Below, piece by piece: positions 8,630 to 17,500 of a DNA stretch of 64,000 nt. The first letter of the stretch is position 1; each line of letters opens with the position of its first letter. The notes under the pieces are model-generated. The model was given only the letters and a program-made list of their open reading frames with translations, did not search any database and was not told where the DNA came from. The position numbers and the translations under genes were made by a program. This stretch comes from CAVPWP01 sp963709395 (GTDB lineage Bacteria; Pseudomonadota; Alphaproteobacteria; Rhodobacterales; Rhodobacteraceae), in NCBI GenBank assembly GCA_963709395.1, contig CAVPWP010000009.1:1-64000 (forward strand), written 5' to 3'.

Positions 8630-9384
8630 TGGGCAGATTCCTTGTTTGTGAGCGCGGCGAGGTGGGCATCCACCGCGCATAACAGGTCGCTGCAATGCGC
8701 ATCGGCAATCCCAAGATGCGTGAAATGCCCGACGATATTGGCAAGGTAGTCTCGGCTGGTGCCAAGATCGCCCGCCCCATGGGCGACATAGCGGACCTGT
8801 TCCGCGTAGGTCAGGTCGGGGCGCACGTCCGGCACGTCGTGGTCCGCGACAAAGGTCAACACGCGGAACTCCGCATCGCCGATCCGGGCCGGGACGAACC
8901 GGGCGAGATAGCCGGGCGCGATCATCTCGCGCCGGAACAGGATCTCGGTCTCTGCCTCGACATCCGCCGCCGCGATCCGAAAGGCCAGCCCCTCGCACCC
9001 GTCGCACCCTTCGACGGCATCCAGCGTCGCGAAGAGGCCCGGCGCCTCTTTGGTGCCGCGGCCGCCCCTGGTGTCCACGAGGATCAGGCGGCGGGCATGG
9101 CCTGCGACATGGGCGCGCCGCACCTCGGCAAAGCGCAAGGCCGGATCCCACATCAGCGACCCATAGCCGAAGATCCAAAGATCGCCGGAATGGTCGTCCA
9201 GCGCCTCGGCCCGGATCGCCTCGCGCTGCGCTTCGGTATGCACCCAGTCGCGAAGCGCCTCCTGTTGGGGGTCTGCTGCGATGATCGCCTCAACGCTGAA
9301 TGTCCGAAAGAAGGAGGTCTCGGTGTCGGCAATCCGGTTGCGCAATTCAGGGTGATGGGCAAACGGGTCGGTCAGTTCAGGCAA
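8626..9384 (-). CDS. ChaC-type gamma-glutamylcyclotransferase (first copy)
   Basis: A 252-residue ChaC family protein. The signature LWIFGYGSLMWDP is complete, with GHARRLILVDTRGGRGTKE and the acidic CEGLAFRI after it; the C-terminus has TSRDYLANIVGHFTHLGI. The N-terminal extension of about 65 residues is longer than in plain ChaC. The start is a TTG supported by GAGGAG 7 bp upstream. It is first in the operon chaC, M19 dipeptidase, chaC, all ATGA- or TGATG-coupled. Expected role: cytosolic glutathione turnover. Confidence 0.88.
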   Translation of the reverse strand: MPELTDPFAHHPELRNRIADTETSFFRTFSVEAIIAADPQQEALRDWVHTEAQREAIRAEALDDHSGDLWIFGYGSLMWDPALRFAEVRRAHVAGHARRLILVDTRGGRGTKEAPGLFATLDAVEGCDGCEGLAFRIAAADVEAETEILFRREMIAPGYLARFVPARIGDAEFRVLTFVADHDVPDVRPDLTYAEQVRYVAHGAGDLGTSRDYLANIVGHFTHLGIADAHCSDLLCAVDAHLAALTNKESAQ

Positions 9385-9592
9385 GGCGGCTCTCCTCTTT
9401 GGTCTCGCGGACCGGTATCATTTCCATGCAGATTGCAGATGTCGACGCCATCGACGATGCCCGGAAAATCCGGTGAGCCGGGCACGTCGCGAAATCCGGC
9501 GCGCCGGCAAAGCGACTGGGCGGCGTGCAGTACGTGATGGGTGGATATCCCAGAGCGGCGAGGGGCTGGTATCCGCTGCGATGGCCACTCGC

Positions 9593-9859
9593 TCAGACCG
9601 TATGGTAGACAGCAAGTTGTTCGACGAACCCTGCCGCTTCCATGACTGCCGAGCCTTCCGGCGTGCGTGTGGCAGCCTGCAACCCTGCCAGATCGTGGAC
9701 TTCAAAGATAAACGCGAATTGCGCAGCGTCCTCCGGATCGCGGAGCACGTCGAGCATGGTGGCGTATTGCCCGAAGGCATCGCTATGGGCGGCCATGCCA
9801 CGTGCAGGATCGGCGTTCCTTGATGTGTCGATGCGTGCGACAGAGATCATTTTTGGCAT
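9593..9859 (-). CDS. Small hypothetical protein, possible alpha/beta-barrel domain
   Basis: An 88-residue protein, MPKMISVARIDTSRNADP at the start. It has a good GGAG ribosome site. The pattern of two strands and helices (FAFIFEVHDLAGLQAA, GSAVMEAAGFVEQLAVYH) resembles dimeric alpha/beta-barrel proteins of the antibiotic-biosynthesis-monooxygenase type, but no family signature is firm. It is divergent from a LysR regulator gene that starts 118 bp away, so it is a likely target of that regulator. Confidence 0.6.
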   Translation of the reverse strand: MPKMISVARIDTSRNADPARGMAAHSDAFGQYATMLDVLRDPEDAAQFAFIFEVHDLAGLQAATRTPEGSAVMEAAGFVEQLAVYHTV

Positions 9860-9976
9860 TGGTTTCTCCGTTGGCTCATGGTGCGCGCAACCATTTCCCG
9901 TAGTTTGATCCTCTGACAGAACTCTGCCTCGCACTATCCAGGTGATTTTGGTTTCTGTGTTCGATATGGTCGAACA

Positions 9977-10879
9977 ATGATGGATCACCTTGCCCGGATG
10001 GCGGTTTTTCAGGCCGTGGCGGATGCGGGATCGTTTCGCGGGGCGGCGAAGCGGCTTGGCATTTCGCCATCTGTTGTCAGCCATCATGTCAGCCAGCTCG
10101 AGAAGCAGCTCGATCTGCCCTTGTTCTATCGGTCGACGCGGAAGCTCTCGTTAACCGATGCCGGGGCCGAACTTTTGCGCAGCACGCGTCTGATGACGCA
10201 GGCGGCCGATAAGGGGATGGCGGCGATGCAAATGCGCAAGGCGCAGCCTGTCGGCCACATTCGGGTGACGCTGCCTTCATCCGCACAACACCCCGCGTTC
10301 GGGGCGACCTGGCCCCAGTTGCTGAAGAGGTTTCCCGGACTGACCTTTTCGATCACCTACACGGACGCGTTCAGCGATCTCTCGGGGTCGCAGTTCGACC
10401 TCGCGATCCGGGGTGGAACGTCCGGTCTCAAGGATTCAGCCTACAAATCCCGCTTGTTTCGACGTTATGAAGTCTGGCTGACGGCATCACCAGACTATGT
10501 GACGGCCCGGTCGCCCGCAAAGGCAATCGAGGATCTGGCGGCCTGGGACTGGATCGAGTTTCCACCCGGGTTGCGTCTGAACGAGTTTCTGGTCGAGCCG
10601 AGGCCTGCCGGTCAGCGTGTCGAGCCCCGTATCGCGGTCACGCTCGATTCCATGTCGGTGGCGGAAGAGCTCGCGCTCGAAGGGATTGGCGTTCTTGCGG
10701 TCCCGAGAGAGGTGGTCGAAGACCATGTGCGCGACGGGAGGCTTGTGCGTCTCCTTCCCGGCGTGCCGCTTCGTCCCATAGAAACCTATGCGATCTGGCC
10801 AGCCAACGTGGGTGACGCAAGCCCGGTTCGGCTGACCCTGGATTTCCTGCTCGAGAACTTGCCCAGGAGCCGCAATTGA
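9977..10879 (+). CDS. LysR-family transcriptional regulator
   Basis: A 300-residue LysR protein. The winged helix-turn-helix is at residues 5-65 (AVADAGSFRGAAKRLGISPS, HVSQLEKQLDLPLFYRSTRK), followed by a type-2 periplasmic-binding-like effector domain. Its sequence (one-component, FYRSTRKLSLTDAG) is of the CrgA/AaeR-like subgroup. Its start lies back-to-back with the small gene on the other strand, the classic LysR target arrangement. The ligand is unknown. The gene ends directly before a fragment of an IS3-type transposase. Confidence 0.88.
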   Translation: MMDHLARMAVFQAVADAGSFRGAAKRLGISPSVVSHHVSQLEKQLDLPLFYRSTRKLSLTDAGAELLRSTRLMTQAADKGMAAMQMRKAQPVGHIRVTLPSSAQHPAFGATWPQLLKRFPGLTFSITYTDAFSDLSGSQFDLAIRGGTSGLKDSAYKSRLFRRYEVWLTASPDYVTARSPAKAIEDLAAWDWIEFPPGLRLNEFLVEPRPAGQRVEPRIAVTLDSMSVAEELALEGIGVLAVPREVVEDHVRDGRLVRLLPGVPLRPIETYAIWPANVGDASPVRLTLDFLLENLPRSRN

Positions 10880-10959
10880 CGTCCGTGCAGGTCACGGAAA
10901 AGCATGTCACGATTAAATCACAGGAAGTCGAGGCTCGCGTGTATCGACGCATCGCTCTG

Positions 10960-11240
10960 CCGGTTTCACTGCGGCAAGCGCGGCGAGCTGGTCTGGTGCA
11001 CTACAATGCAGAACGTCGACCCGTCTGGCCGAACGATGGCTCCTGCATCCAGCTCAGGCCGGAGCGGCCGAACCATGTCTGGTCCTACGACTTCGTTCAG
11101 GGTCGCAGCCACGGCGGGCGACCCTATCGCATCCTCGACAAGTTCACCCGGGAGGCGCTCATGATCTGTGTTGCACGCAAGCTCAACTCCACCGATGTCC
11201 TCGACGCGTTGATCCGGCACGTCGCCGAGGCCGGCATTCT
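10960..11240 (+). pseudogene. IS3-family transposase orfB fragment
   Basis: A short piece of an IS3-type integrase-core transposase: LRPERPNHVWSYDFVQGRS contains the first catalytic Asp, followed by YRILDKFTREALMICVARKL and NSTDVLDALIRH. The second Asp and the catalytic Glu are missing, and the sequence before NDGSC is scrambled relative to the family. The frame stays open to 11364 in unrelated sequence. It is a dead remnant wedged between the LysR gene and ychF. Confidence 0.8.
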
Positions 11241-11353
11241 CGAGGTCATCCCGCTCGCGCGCGTCCTGCGTGCGGCCACCCACCTTCTGTCGTCACGCCA
11301 TGGCCCCTGCAGGGTCTGTGCAGCTTCGACACCCGGATGCTACGCAGGTCAGA

Positions 11354-12452
11354 TCAGGTGTTGAAGAGGAAATGCATCACGTCGCCGTCCTGCACGGTGT
11401 AGGCCTTGCCTTCGGCGCGCATCTTGCCCGCATCCTTGGCGCCCTGTTCCCCGCCAAGCGCAACGAAGTCGTCATAGGCAATGGTTTCTGCGCGGATGAA
11501 TCCCTTTTCGAAATCACCGTGGATCACGCCTGCGGCCTGTGGCGCGCGGGTGCCGACGCGGTATGGTCCATGCCCGGGCTTCCTTCGGGCCCACGGTAAA
11601 GTAGGTCTGCAGATGCAGAAGGGCGTAGCCCGCCCGGATCATCCGGTCGAGACCCGCTTCCGCAAGCCCGAGTTCCTGAAGGAACATCTCGGCTTCCTCG
11701 GGATCGAGCTGGCTGATCTCTTCCTCGATCTTGGCCGAGATCACCACCGATGCCGCGCCCTGGGCTTCGGCCATCTTCGCCACGGCGTCGGAAAGTGCAT
11801 TGCCGGTCGCGGCGTGCTCCTCGTCGACGTTGCAGACATAGAGAATGGGCTTGGTCGTCAGAAGCTGAAGCCCCGCCCAGGTCTTTGCGTCCTCTTCGGC
11901 GACGGAAACGGTGCGGGCCGGGCGGCCTTCCTCGAGCGCGGCCTGCGCGGCCTTCAGGAGACGCTCCTGCTGGATCGCCTCCTTGTCGCCGCCGCGGACC
12001 TTGCGGGTGAGGTTCTGAAGCCGTTTCTCGATCGATTCGAGATCGGCGATCATCAATTCGGTCTCGATGGTCTCGGCGTCGGCCACCGGATCGACGCGGC
12101 CTTCCACATGGGTGACGTCGCCATCCTCGAAGCAGCGCAGCACATGGGCGATGGCGTCGCATTCGCGGATGTTGGCAAGGAACTGGTTGCCAAGGCCTTC
12201 GCCTTTCGACGCGCCCTTAACCAACCCGGCGATATCGACGAAGGTCAGCCGGGTGGGAATGATCTGCTTTGATTTCGCGATTGTCGCCAGCTGGTCGAGC
12301 CGGTCATCGGGCACGGCGACTTCGCCGACGTTCGGCTCGATCGTGCAGAAGGGGAAGTTCGCCGCCTGCGCGGCGGCGGTGCGGGTCAGCGCGTTGAACA
12401 GCGTCGACTTGCCGACATTCGGCAGCCCCACGATCCCGGTCTTGAAGCCCAT
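11354..12452 (-). CDS. ychF: Redox-regulated ATPase YchF (one frameshift)
   Basis: Obg-type P-loop protein that binds ATP rather than GTP and associates with ribosomes. The N-terminal G domain has the P-loop GLPNVGKSTLFNALT, the switch region FVDIAGLVKGASKGEGLGN and LYVCNVDE, the NxxE-type base motif of YchF. The coiled-coil insert and the C-terminal TGS domain follow. The frame breaks in ARAWTI near 11563, where one extra C would be removed to restore WTIRVGTRAPQAAGVIHGDF; the TGS domain then ends MHFLFNT with stop at 11354. The corrected length of about 365 residues is normal. Because the gene is conserved, the break is probably an indel error. No operon partner is evident. Confidence 0.9.
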
Positions 12453-12559
12453 CTGGCCGCTCCTTCTGAGTGTCCGCGCCTCTTACTGGCATCAGCGGCG
12501 CGCTGCAACGAGGCCTGTGCTAGTATTGACCTGTGGTTCGCCTGAGAGGAGGAGCGATC

Positions 12560-12982
12560 ATGCAACCCATTCCCTATCTTTTCTTCAACCATGGCTGCGC
12601 CGAGGCGGTACGGTTCTACGCCGATGTCTTCGGCGCGCCCGACCCCGACATCATGCCCTTCTCGGCCATGCCGGAGGAGGAGCGTGCGAACATGCCCGGG
12701 GTTCCCGAGGACGCGGTGATGCATGCAGCCCTTCAGATCGGCGATGGCTGGATCTTCGCCAGCGACGACCCGTCCGGGCAGTCATCCGCCATGGCGGGTG
12801 CGTCGGTCAGCGTCTCACTGCCCACGGCGGACGAGGCACGGCGCGTGTTTCACAGGCTGGCCGAGGGCGGCGAGGTGCGGATGCCGATCGAGCCGACCTT
12901 CTGGACGCCAGCTTTCGGCACGCTGTCCGACCGCTTCGGCACGCGCTGGATGATCATGGCGGACAACCCGCCGCCAGCCTGA
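12560..12982 (+). CDS. VOC-superfamily protein, PhnB-like
   Basis: A 140-residue glyoxalase/bleomycin-resistance fold protein of the PhnB-like group. YLFFNHGCAEAVRFYADVFG and ALQIGDGWIFASD are typical, and the end TLSDRFGTRWMIMADN matches the W-x-DRFG-xx-W signature with W replaced by S. ATG 12560 follows a good AGGAGG. An earlier GTG at 12533 would add nine residues and is less likely. Function unknown; members often bind small molecules. It is divergent from ychF. Confidence 0.82.
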   Translation: MQPIPYLFFNHGCAEAVRFYADVFGAPDPDIMPFSAMPEEERANMPGVPEDAVMHAALQIGDGWIFASDDPSGQSSAMAGASVSVSLPTADEARRVFHRLAEGGEVRMPIEPTFWTPAFGTLSDRFGTRWMIMADNPPPA

Positions 12983-12989
12983 CCGAGGC

Positions 12990-13199
12990 CTACCGGTCCT
13001 CGCGCCAGGCGCGCTCGCGCCGGTCCTCGCGGGACTGGAAGATCAGGATCCAGGCGAGGATGATGAACATCGGGTGGGTCAGCCCGCCCGAAAAGAACAG
13101 CGCCGGAATCCAGATCAGGAAGACGATCAGCGCAATGATCGGCCGCCCCGTGAGGAGGATCGAAAGCGGCGGCAGGAGAAGGGCGAGGATATAATTCAT
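12990..13199 (-). CDS. Small membrane protein, YqaE/Pmp3-like
   Basis: A 69-residue protein with two transmembrane helices (residues 3-18 and 22-38, and a third hydrophobic stretch at 42-55), then a charged tail QSREDRRERAWREDR. The Pro-Pro in helix one (LLLPPLSILL) and IPALFFSGG fit the Pmp3/UPF0057 proteolipids loosely; it is longer in the tail than most. Convergent with the VOC gene, 8 bp away. Function not certain. Confidence 0.6.
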   Translation of the reverse strand: MNYILALLLPPLSILLTGRPIIALIVFLIWIPALFFSGGLTHPMFIILAWILIFQSREDRRERAWREDR

Positions 13200-13300
13200 G
13201 GCCGGCAGATAGGAACCCGTTTGCCGCGGTGCAATCCCGGCCTTGCATCCGATCGCGCCTTGGGCGACAGCAGGGGCCGGATCACGAGGAGGGACGGCCC

Positions 13301-14092
13301 ATGACCCGCATCGACGCCACCTTCGCCCGGCTCAGGGCCGAGGGGAAGAAGGCCTTCGTGGCCTACCTGATGGCGGGCGACCCCGATTACGAGACCTCGC
13401 TCGAGGTCGTGAAGGGGCTGCCGGAAGCCGGGGTCGACATCATCGAGCTTGGCATGCCCTTCACCGATCCGATGGCGGACGGGCCGACGATCCAGCTTGC
13501 CGGGCAGCGGGCGCTCGAGGGCGGTCAGACGCTTCAGAAGACGCTCGACATGGCCACCGAGTTCCGCAAGCGCGACGATACGACCCCGATCGTCATGATG
13601 GGCTATTACAACCCGATCTATTCGCGCGGCGTGGACCGGTTCCTCGAGGACGCCCGCGCGGCGGGGATCGACGGGCTGATCGTCGTCGACCTGCCGCCCG
13701 AGGAGGACGAGGAGCTGTGCATCCCGGCGCAGGCGGCTGGGTTGAACTTCATCCGGCTCGCCACGCCGACGACGGATGACAAGCGTTTGCCGAAGGTGCT
13801 GCAGAACACCAGCGGGTTCGTCTATTACGTCTCGATCACCGGGATCACCGGCGCGGCCAGTGCGGTGGCCGGCGATGTCGGGCCCGAGGTGGCGCGGATC
13901 AAGGCGCAGACCGATCTGCCGGTGATCGTGGGTTTCGGGATCAAGACGCCCGAGGCGGCGCAGGGTATCGCCGGAATCGCGGACGGCGCGGTCGTGGGCT
14001 CGGCCATCGTCGAGCGGATCGCGCGGGGCGACAGCGCCGGCGAGGTGCTGTCCTTCGTCAAGTCGCTCGCCGATGGGGCGCACCGGGCCTAG
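13301..14092 (+). CDS. trpA: Tryptophan synthase alpha subunit
   Basis: A 263-residue TIM-barrel protein that cleaves indole-3-glycerol phosphate to indole and glyceraldehyde 3-phosphate, passing indole to TrpB. Signatures: AYLMAGDPDYE, IIELGMPFTDPMADGPTIQL with the catalytic Glu, YYNPIYSRG, IVVDLPPEE with the catalytic Asp, and the phosphate loop IVGFGIKTPE plus AVVGSAIVERI. ATG 13301 is preceded by GAGGAGG. No trpB or other trp gene is adjacent, although alphaproteobacteria often have trpFB near; here trpA stands alone. Confidence 0.97.
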   Translation: MTRIDATFARLRAEGKKAFVAYLMAGDPDYETSLEVVKGLPEAGVDIIELGMPFTDPMADGPTIQLAGQRALEGGQTLQKTLDMATEFRKRDDTTPIVMMGYYNPIYSRGVDRFLEDARAAGIDGLIVVDLPPEEDEELCIPAQAAGLNFIRLATPTTDDKRLPKVLQNTSGFVYYVSITGITGAASAVAGDVGPEVARIKAQTDLPVIVGFGIKTPEAAQGIAGIADGAVVGSAIVERIARGDSAGEVLSFVKSLADGAHRA

Positions 14093-14234
14093 GCCGCCAC
14101 TTTCGGTTTCTCGTGCGACGTGCCGCGGAGGATACGTCAGACCGTCTTCGAGGCCGCAGCGCGGGGTTTCCCCACGCTGCAGCAGCCTTGTCGAGCGACC
14201 TGGGTCTTGTACTGAGTGCTGGGGCGCTGATCTC

Positions 14235-14765
14235 TCAGGTGTCGGCCTTGAGGAATTCCGCGATGCAGGACGAAAGTGCATCCCAGTCAGTGAACTCGTG
14301 GTCGGTGTTTCCCGGCTCGTAGTCGCGGTCGCGCAGCACCACGTGCCGGACGATCTGGGACTCGAAATAGTCATAACTTCCCGGGCGCACGGCCCCGGCG
14401 ACCAGCGCTACGGCATCGGGTGTGAAGCCCGTGCGCATCTTCATCTCGACGACATACTCGTTCGCTTCCTCCAGGCCGTCCTCGAACGCAGCACTCAGGC
14501 TGACTGAGATCAGAAGGGTACGCCGGCTTTCGAGCTTGTCGTGCCGGCCTGCAACGAACACCTCGAATGACTTGGGGTGGCGACGTTCGTGGACCGGCGC
14601 GGCAAGGATCACTTCCGAGACGCCATCGAACGGCACCGGCGCCGTCTCGTCCGAGACATCGGCCAGTACGACTTCGCGCCCGGACCTGCGAATCTCGCTT
14701 TCGACAAATCGCGCGATCTTGCCCGTCTGCCCCTCGATCGTTGCAAAAGCGACCAGTACAGTCAT
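14235..14765 (-). CDS. Flavodoxin-domain protein, HemG-like
   Basis: A 176-residue flavodoxin-fold protein resembling HemG, the quinone-linked protoporphyrinogen oxidase. VLVAFATIEGQTGKIARFV is the FMN phosphate loop (T-x-E-GQT), VSEVILAAPVHERRHPKSF and LISVSLSAAF follow, then a HemG-like insertion region and DWDALSSCIAEFL. Whether it acts on protoporphyrinogen or another substrate cannot be told. It stands alone, convergent with trpA. Confidence 0.8.
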   Translation of the reverse strand: MTVLVAFATIEGQTGKIARFVESEIRRSGREVVLADVSDETAPVPFDGVSEVILAAPVHERRHPKSFEVFVAGRHDKLESRRTLLISVSLSAAFEDGLEEANEYVVEMKMRTGFTPDAVALVAGAVRPGSYDYFESQIVRHVVLRDRDYEPGNTDHEFTDWDALSSCIAEFLKADT

Positions 14766-14884
14766 CCGGCGGTTCCTCCTCGCGATCTTGCGGGAAGCCC
14801 GGTGTCGCAGTGACCCAGCCTGCCCGCATTTTCAATCATCCCGATGAACCATACGCGATTCATCAAGGTCCACCTTGCGCGGGA

Positions 14885-15400
14885 TCAAGGCAGGCGCGAG
14901 GGCGAAGCCGTCTTGCTGGCCCCGGATGCGGACACGTCAGTCACCCCCCCGTCGCGTTCGCGGTCGAGCCAGCCACGCAATTCGGCCAACACCGGAAGAA
15001 TCGCTGCGATCTTCCCGGGCGGGAAATGGCGGGCAATCCTTTCGATGTCGGGGCCGAGGGCTTCGATCGAGGCGTCGCGAAACGCGCGGCCGGCTTCGGT
15101 CAGCATCACGCATTTCGACCGGCCGTCTCTGGGATTCGGCGAAAAGGCGATCAGGCCCGCCTTTTCCAGCCCCTGAAGCGTGTGGGTCATCGTGGTCTTG
15201 GGGACCTGGAAGGCGCGGGCGATCTCAAGCGGGGTGCGCCCGTCGCCCAGCCTCGTGAGGTGATTGAGCACCGCGAAATGCGAGACAAGGAAGCCCTCGG
15301 GCAGCCGCCGTTCGAAGAGGCTGCCCGAAAGCTGCGCGATGATCGCGATCTCGTTGAAGAGAGCGAAGTAACTTGCGGGATTGGGATCAGGTTTCGACAA
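14885..15400 (-). CDS. MarR-family transcriptional regulator
   Basis: A 171-residue winged-helix regulator. The DNA-binding part TPLEIARAFQVPKTTMTHTL and LEKAGLIAFSPNPRDGRSKC (recognition helix and wing) is typical. The start is a TTG at 15400 inside the end of the upstream nitroreductase-like gene (14-bp overlap), giving MSKPDPNPASYFALFNE. Co-transcription with that gene and a perfect palindrome at its promoter indicate autoregulation of the two-gene operon. The C-terminal tail is Ser/Ala-rich. Confidence 0.85.
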   Translation of the reverse strand: MSKPDPNPASYFALFNEIAIIAQLSGSLFERRLPEGFLVSHFAVLNHLTRLGDGRTPLEIARAFQVPKTTMTHTLQGLEKAGLIAFSPNPRDGRSKCVMLTEAGRAFRDASIEALGPDIERIARHFPPGKIAAILPVLAELRGWLDRERDGGVTDVSASGASKTASPSRLP

Positions 15401-16547
15401 TCTTCGCGTCCAGGGGCCAGCGGGGGCTTGGCGGCACTGTGGGACCGTACCCAAGCCGGGCCCACATTTGCACGGTTCCGCCGCTGGGGGCCAGCATCTC
15501 GTGCACCTGCGTGTAAAGCGCTGACATTTCGGGGAATTCCTGCAGAGCCTGGCTGAGCGGCTGCATCCCGACCCCAAGGGCGGTTGCGGCAAGGTTAAGG
15601 CGCACCCAGTCCTGACCGGCGACGATCTGTTCGGACCGGCTGTTGCCCGGGGTCACCTGCCACAGATGCGCCATTCCCGTCTGCATGTTCTCGGTGACAA
15701 GGTCGATCGCCGTGCGGGACGGGATGCTGTCGGGGTCGAGCGAGGCTTCGCGCGTGAAGAGGCGCGTCATGCGCAGGGATTCGAACATCGGTCCGGTGAA
15801 GTCGATGCCGTCGGGATTGGCATCGACCTCGCGCGCGCCGATGCGGAAAAGATCGACGCTTTCCTTCAGGGTGCGATGGGTGGCGAACTCGATCTCGAAA
15901 GCCTCGGTCGAGATGTCGCGCATGACCTGCACGCGGGCGGGGTCGTTGGTGCTTCCGATCCGTGTGGCGCGGGCGGCGGCCGATATGCGGGCCAGCGTGT
16001 CCGCGGAGACGGGGCGGGTGGTGTCATAAGGTTCCTTCAGCGTGCGCCGGTGTGGAACCTGCGCGAAGAGCGGATCACGCTCGGCTGCCGGGTCTGCCAC
16101 GAAGACCGCGCGTGCGACCGGGCGGCCGTCGAGACCGGCGGGATCCTCGCCCTCGGGAAAGAGCGTGAGATCGATGCGAAAGCCGTCCTCGGCGGCGGCC
16201 ATGCGCATCAGTTCCAGAAAGCAGCCAAGGCCGATGGTGATCTGTCGGTTGTAGGGGTCGGTCTGCGGCAGAAGGCGATCGGTATCGACGTAGAGCGTTA
16301 CCTCACCCTCGGTCGACAGATCGGCAAGCCAGGGCTGCCTGTTGTGCGGGTTGGGTGCAAGCAGCGCCCAGGACAGGGCGCGCCGGCGCGGTTCGCCGTA
16401 GGTTCCGGCATCCACCCACGGCAGATGCGCGGTGCGCGGCGCGCGCGTGACGGCCATGCCCGCACCGGCGGTGGCGGCAAGGATCGCGCCGCCGCCGATC
16501 AGGGCGAGGGTCTTTCGACGGGACAGGGAGGTCTGGGGCAGGGACAT
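15387..16547 (-). CDS. Tat-exported nitroreductase-like (Acg family) FMN protein
   Basis: About 386 residues. The N-terminus has a twin-arginine signal (SRRKTLALIGGGAILAATAG), so the protein is exported folded, probably with FMN. The body resembles the Acg/nitroreductase family: LLAPNPHNRQPWL near residue 68, HRRTLKEPYD, and a second half with QIVAGQDWVRLNLAATALG. Start MSLPQTS at 16547 is preferred to 16559 because GGAG lies in front of it and the upstream ATG falls inside the operator. First gene of the operon with the MarR regulator. Substrate unknown; a role in detoxifying quinones or nitro compounds is inference. Confidence 0.8.
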   Translation of the reverse strand: MSLPQTSLSRRKTLALIGGGAILAATAGAGMAVTRAPRTAHLPWVDAGTYGEPRRRALSWALLAPNPHNRQPWLADLSTEGEVTLYVDTDRLLPQTDPYNRQITIGLGCFLELMRMAAAEDGFRIDLTLFPEGEDPAGLDGRPVARAVFVADPAAERDPLFAQVPHRRTLKEPYDTTRPVSADTLARISAAARATRIGSTNDPARVQVMRDISTEAFEIEFATHRTLKESVDLFRIGAREVDANPDGIDFTGPMFESLRMTRLFTREASLDPDSIPSRTAIDLVTENMQTGMAHLWQVTPGNSRSEQIVAGQDWVRLNLAATALGVGMQPLSQALQEFPEMSALYTQVHEMLAPSGGTVQMWARLGYGPTVPPSPRWPLDAKIVET

Positions 16548-16558
16548 CGGCTTCTCCA

Positions 16559-16598
16559 TTAGTACGATATCGCATTAGATAGTGCGATATCGTACTAA
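16559..16598. promoter_or_regulatory. Perfect 16-bp palindromic operator for MarR operon
   Basis: Arm TTAGTACGATATCGCA (16559-16574), 8-bp spacer, and its exact reverse complement TGCGATATCGTACTAA (16583-16598). Each arm also contains the palindrome CGATATCG. It lies directly before the nitroreductase-like gene and about 40 bp from the ZIP gene stop. The size and position fit a MarR dimer or dimer-pair site that blocks transcription of the operon. Confidence 0.8.
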
Positions 16599-16635
16599 TT
16601 GCAAGTGCGAAATCCGGCTGCCATCGGGTGCGGTG

Positions 16636-17415
16636 TCACCCAAGGGTCACGTCGAGCAGCATCATGACGATGACGCCGATCATGAGCCCTGTCGTGGCCG
16701 CGTTCTGGTGACCGCGGCGGTGGGTTTCGGGAATGATCTCGTGGCTGATGATGAAAAGCATCGCCCCGGCGGCGAAGGTCAGCCCCCAGGGCAGCACCGC
16801 CTCGCCCGCATGGACCGCAAGTACGCCGATCAAGCCGCCCACGGGTTCGATCAGGCCGGTGGCGGTGGCGACGAGGACCGCAAAGAGGCGGGAGTACCCC
16901 AGCGAGGCAAGTGCCACGGCGACCGCCAGCCCTTCGGGGGCGTTCTGCAGCCCGATGCCGATGGCAAGCGTTATGCCGTTGCCGATGTTGCCGCCGCCGA
17001 AGCCCACGCCCACCGCCAGTCCTTCGGGGAAGTTGTGGATCGTGATGGCAAGGACAAACAGCCAGATGCGGGCAAGCCCCTCGGCCTCGACACCCTGCCG
17101 GCCGGCGACGAAGTGCTCGTGCGGGATCACCGTGTTCAACCCGGCCACGAACGCCGCCCCGAGCGCGATGCCAAGTCCGGCGACAAGAGCGGCTGCAAGC
17201 GTTCCGCCGAAAAGCGCGTCCGCCGCCGCGATGCCCGGCAGGATCAGCGAGAAGAACGAGGCCGAAAGCATCACCCCCGCTGCGAAGCCAAGCATCGCGT
17301 CATTGGTGCGCGCAGATATGCCCCGCCCGAAGAGGACCGGCACTGCGCCCACCCCGGTCATCAGACCGGCGGCGAGGCTTGCCAGAAAGCCGATCCAGAG
17401 AACTTCGGGTCCCAT
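16636..17415 (-). CDS. ZIP-family metal transporter
   Basis: A 259-residue inner-membrane protein with about eight helices. The metal-binding signature AITIHNFPEGLAVGV in helix 4 and IGIGLQNAPEGLAVAVALA in helix 5 are diagnostic of ZIP transporters of the ZupT type, importing zinc or other divalent metals. A His/Glu loop with NTVIPHEHF lies between helices 3 and 4, and EIIPETHRRGHQ precedes the last helix. ATG 17415 (MGPEVLWIG) is preferred; a longer frame upstream lacks support. No Zur-like box was recognised. Confidence 0.92.
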   Translation of the reverse strand: MGPEVLWIGFLASLAAGLMTGVGAVPVLFGRGISARTNDAMLGFAAGVMLSASFFSLILPGIAAADALFGGTLAAALVAGLGIALGAAFVAGLNTVIPHEHFVAGRQGVEAEGLARIWLFVLAITIHNFPEGLAVGVGFGGGNIGNGITLAIGIGLQNAPEGLAVAVALASLGYSRLFAVLVATATGLIEPVGGLIGVLAVHAGEAVLPWGLTFAAGAMLFIISHEIIPETHRRGHQNAATTGLMIGVIVMMLLDVTLG

Positions 17416-17500
17416 GGCTGCGACAGTAAGGGGGGTGTCTGGGAGATTGCCAGCGCCATTCGCGCTTGCTAACTCACGCAGACCCGAGGGAGGCCGAACC

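Noticed and set aside
11540..11600. Programmed frameshift in ychF
   Set aside because: No slippery site is seen, YchF is not known to be frameshifted, and the break fits the general indel pattern.
14000..14234. trp operon partner next to trpA
   Set aside because: No trpB, trpF or trpC motifs were found on either side.
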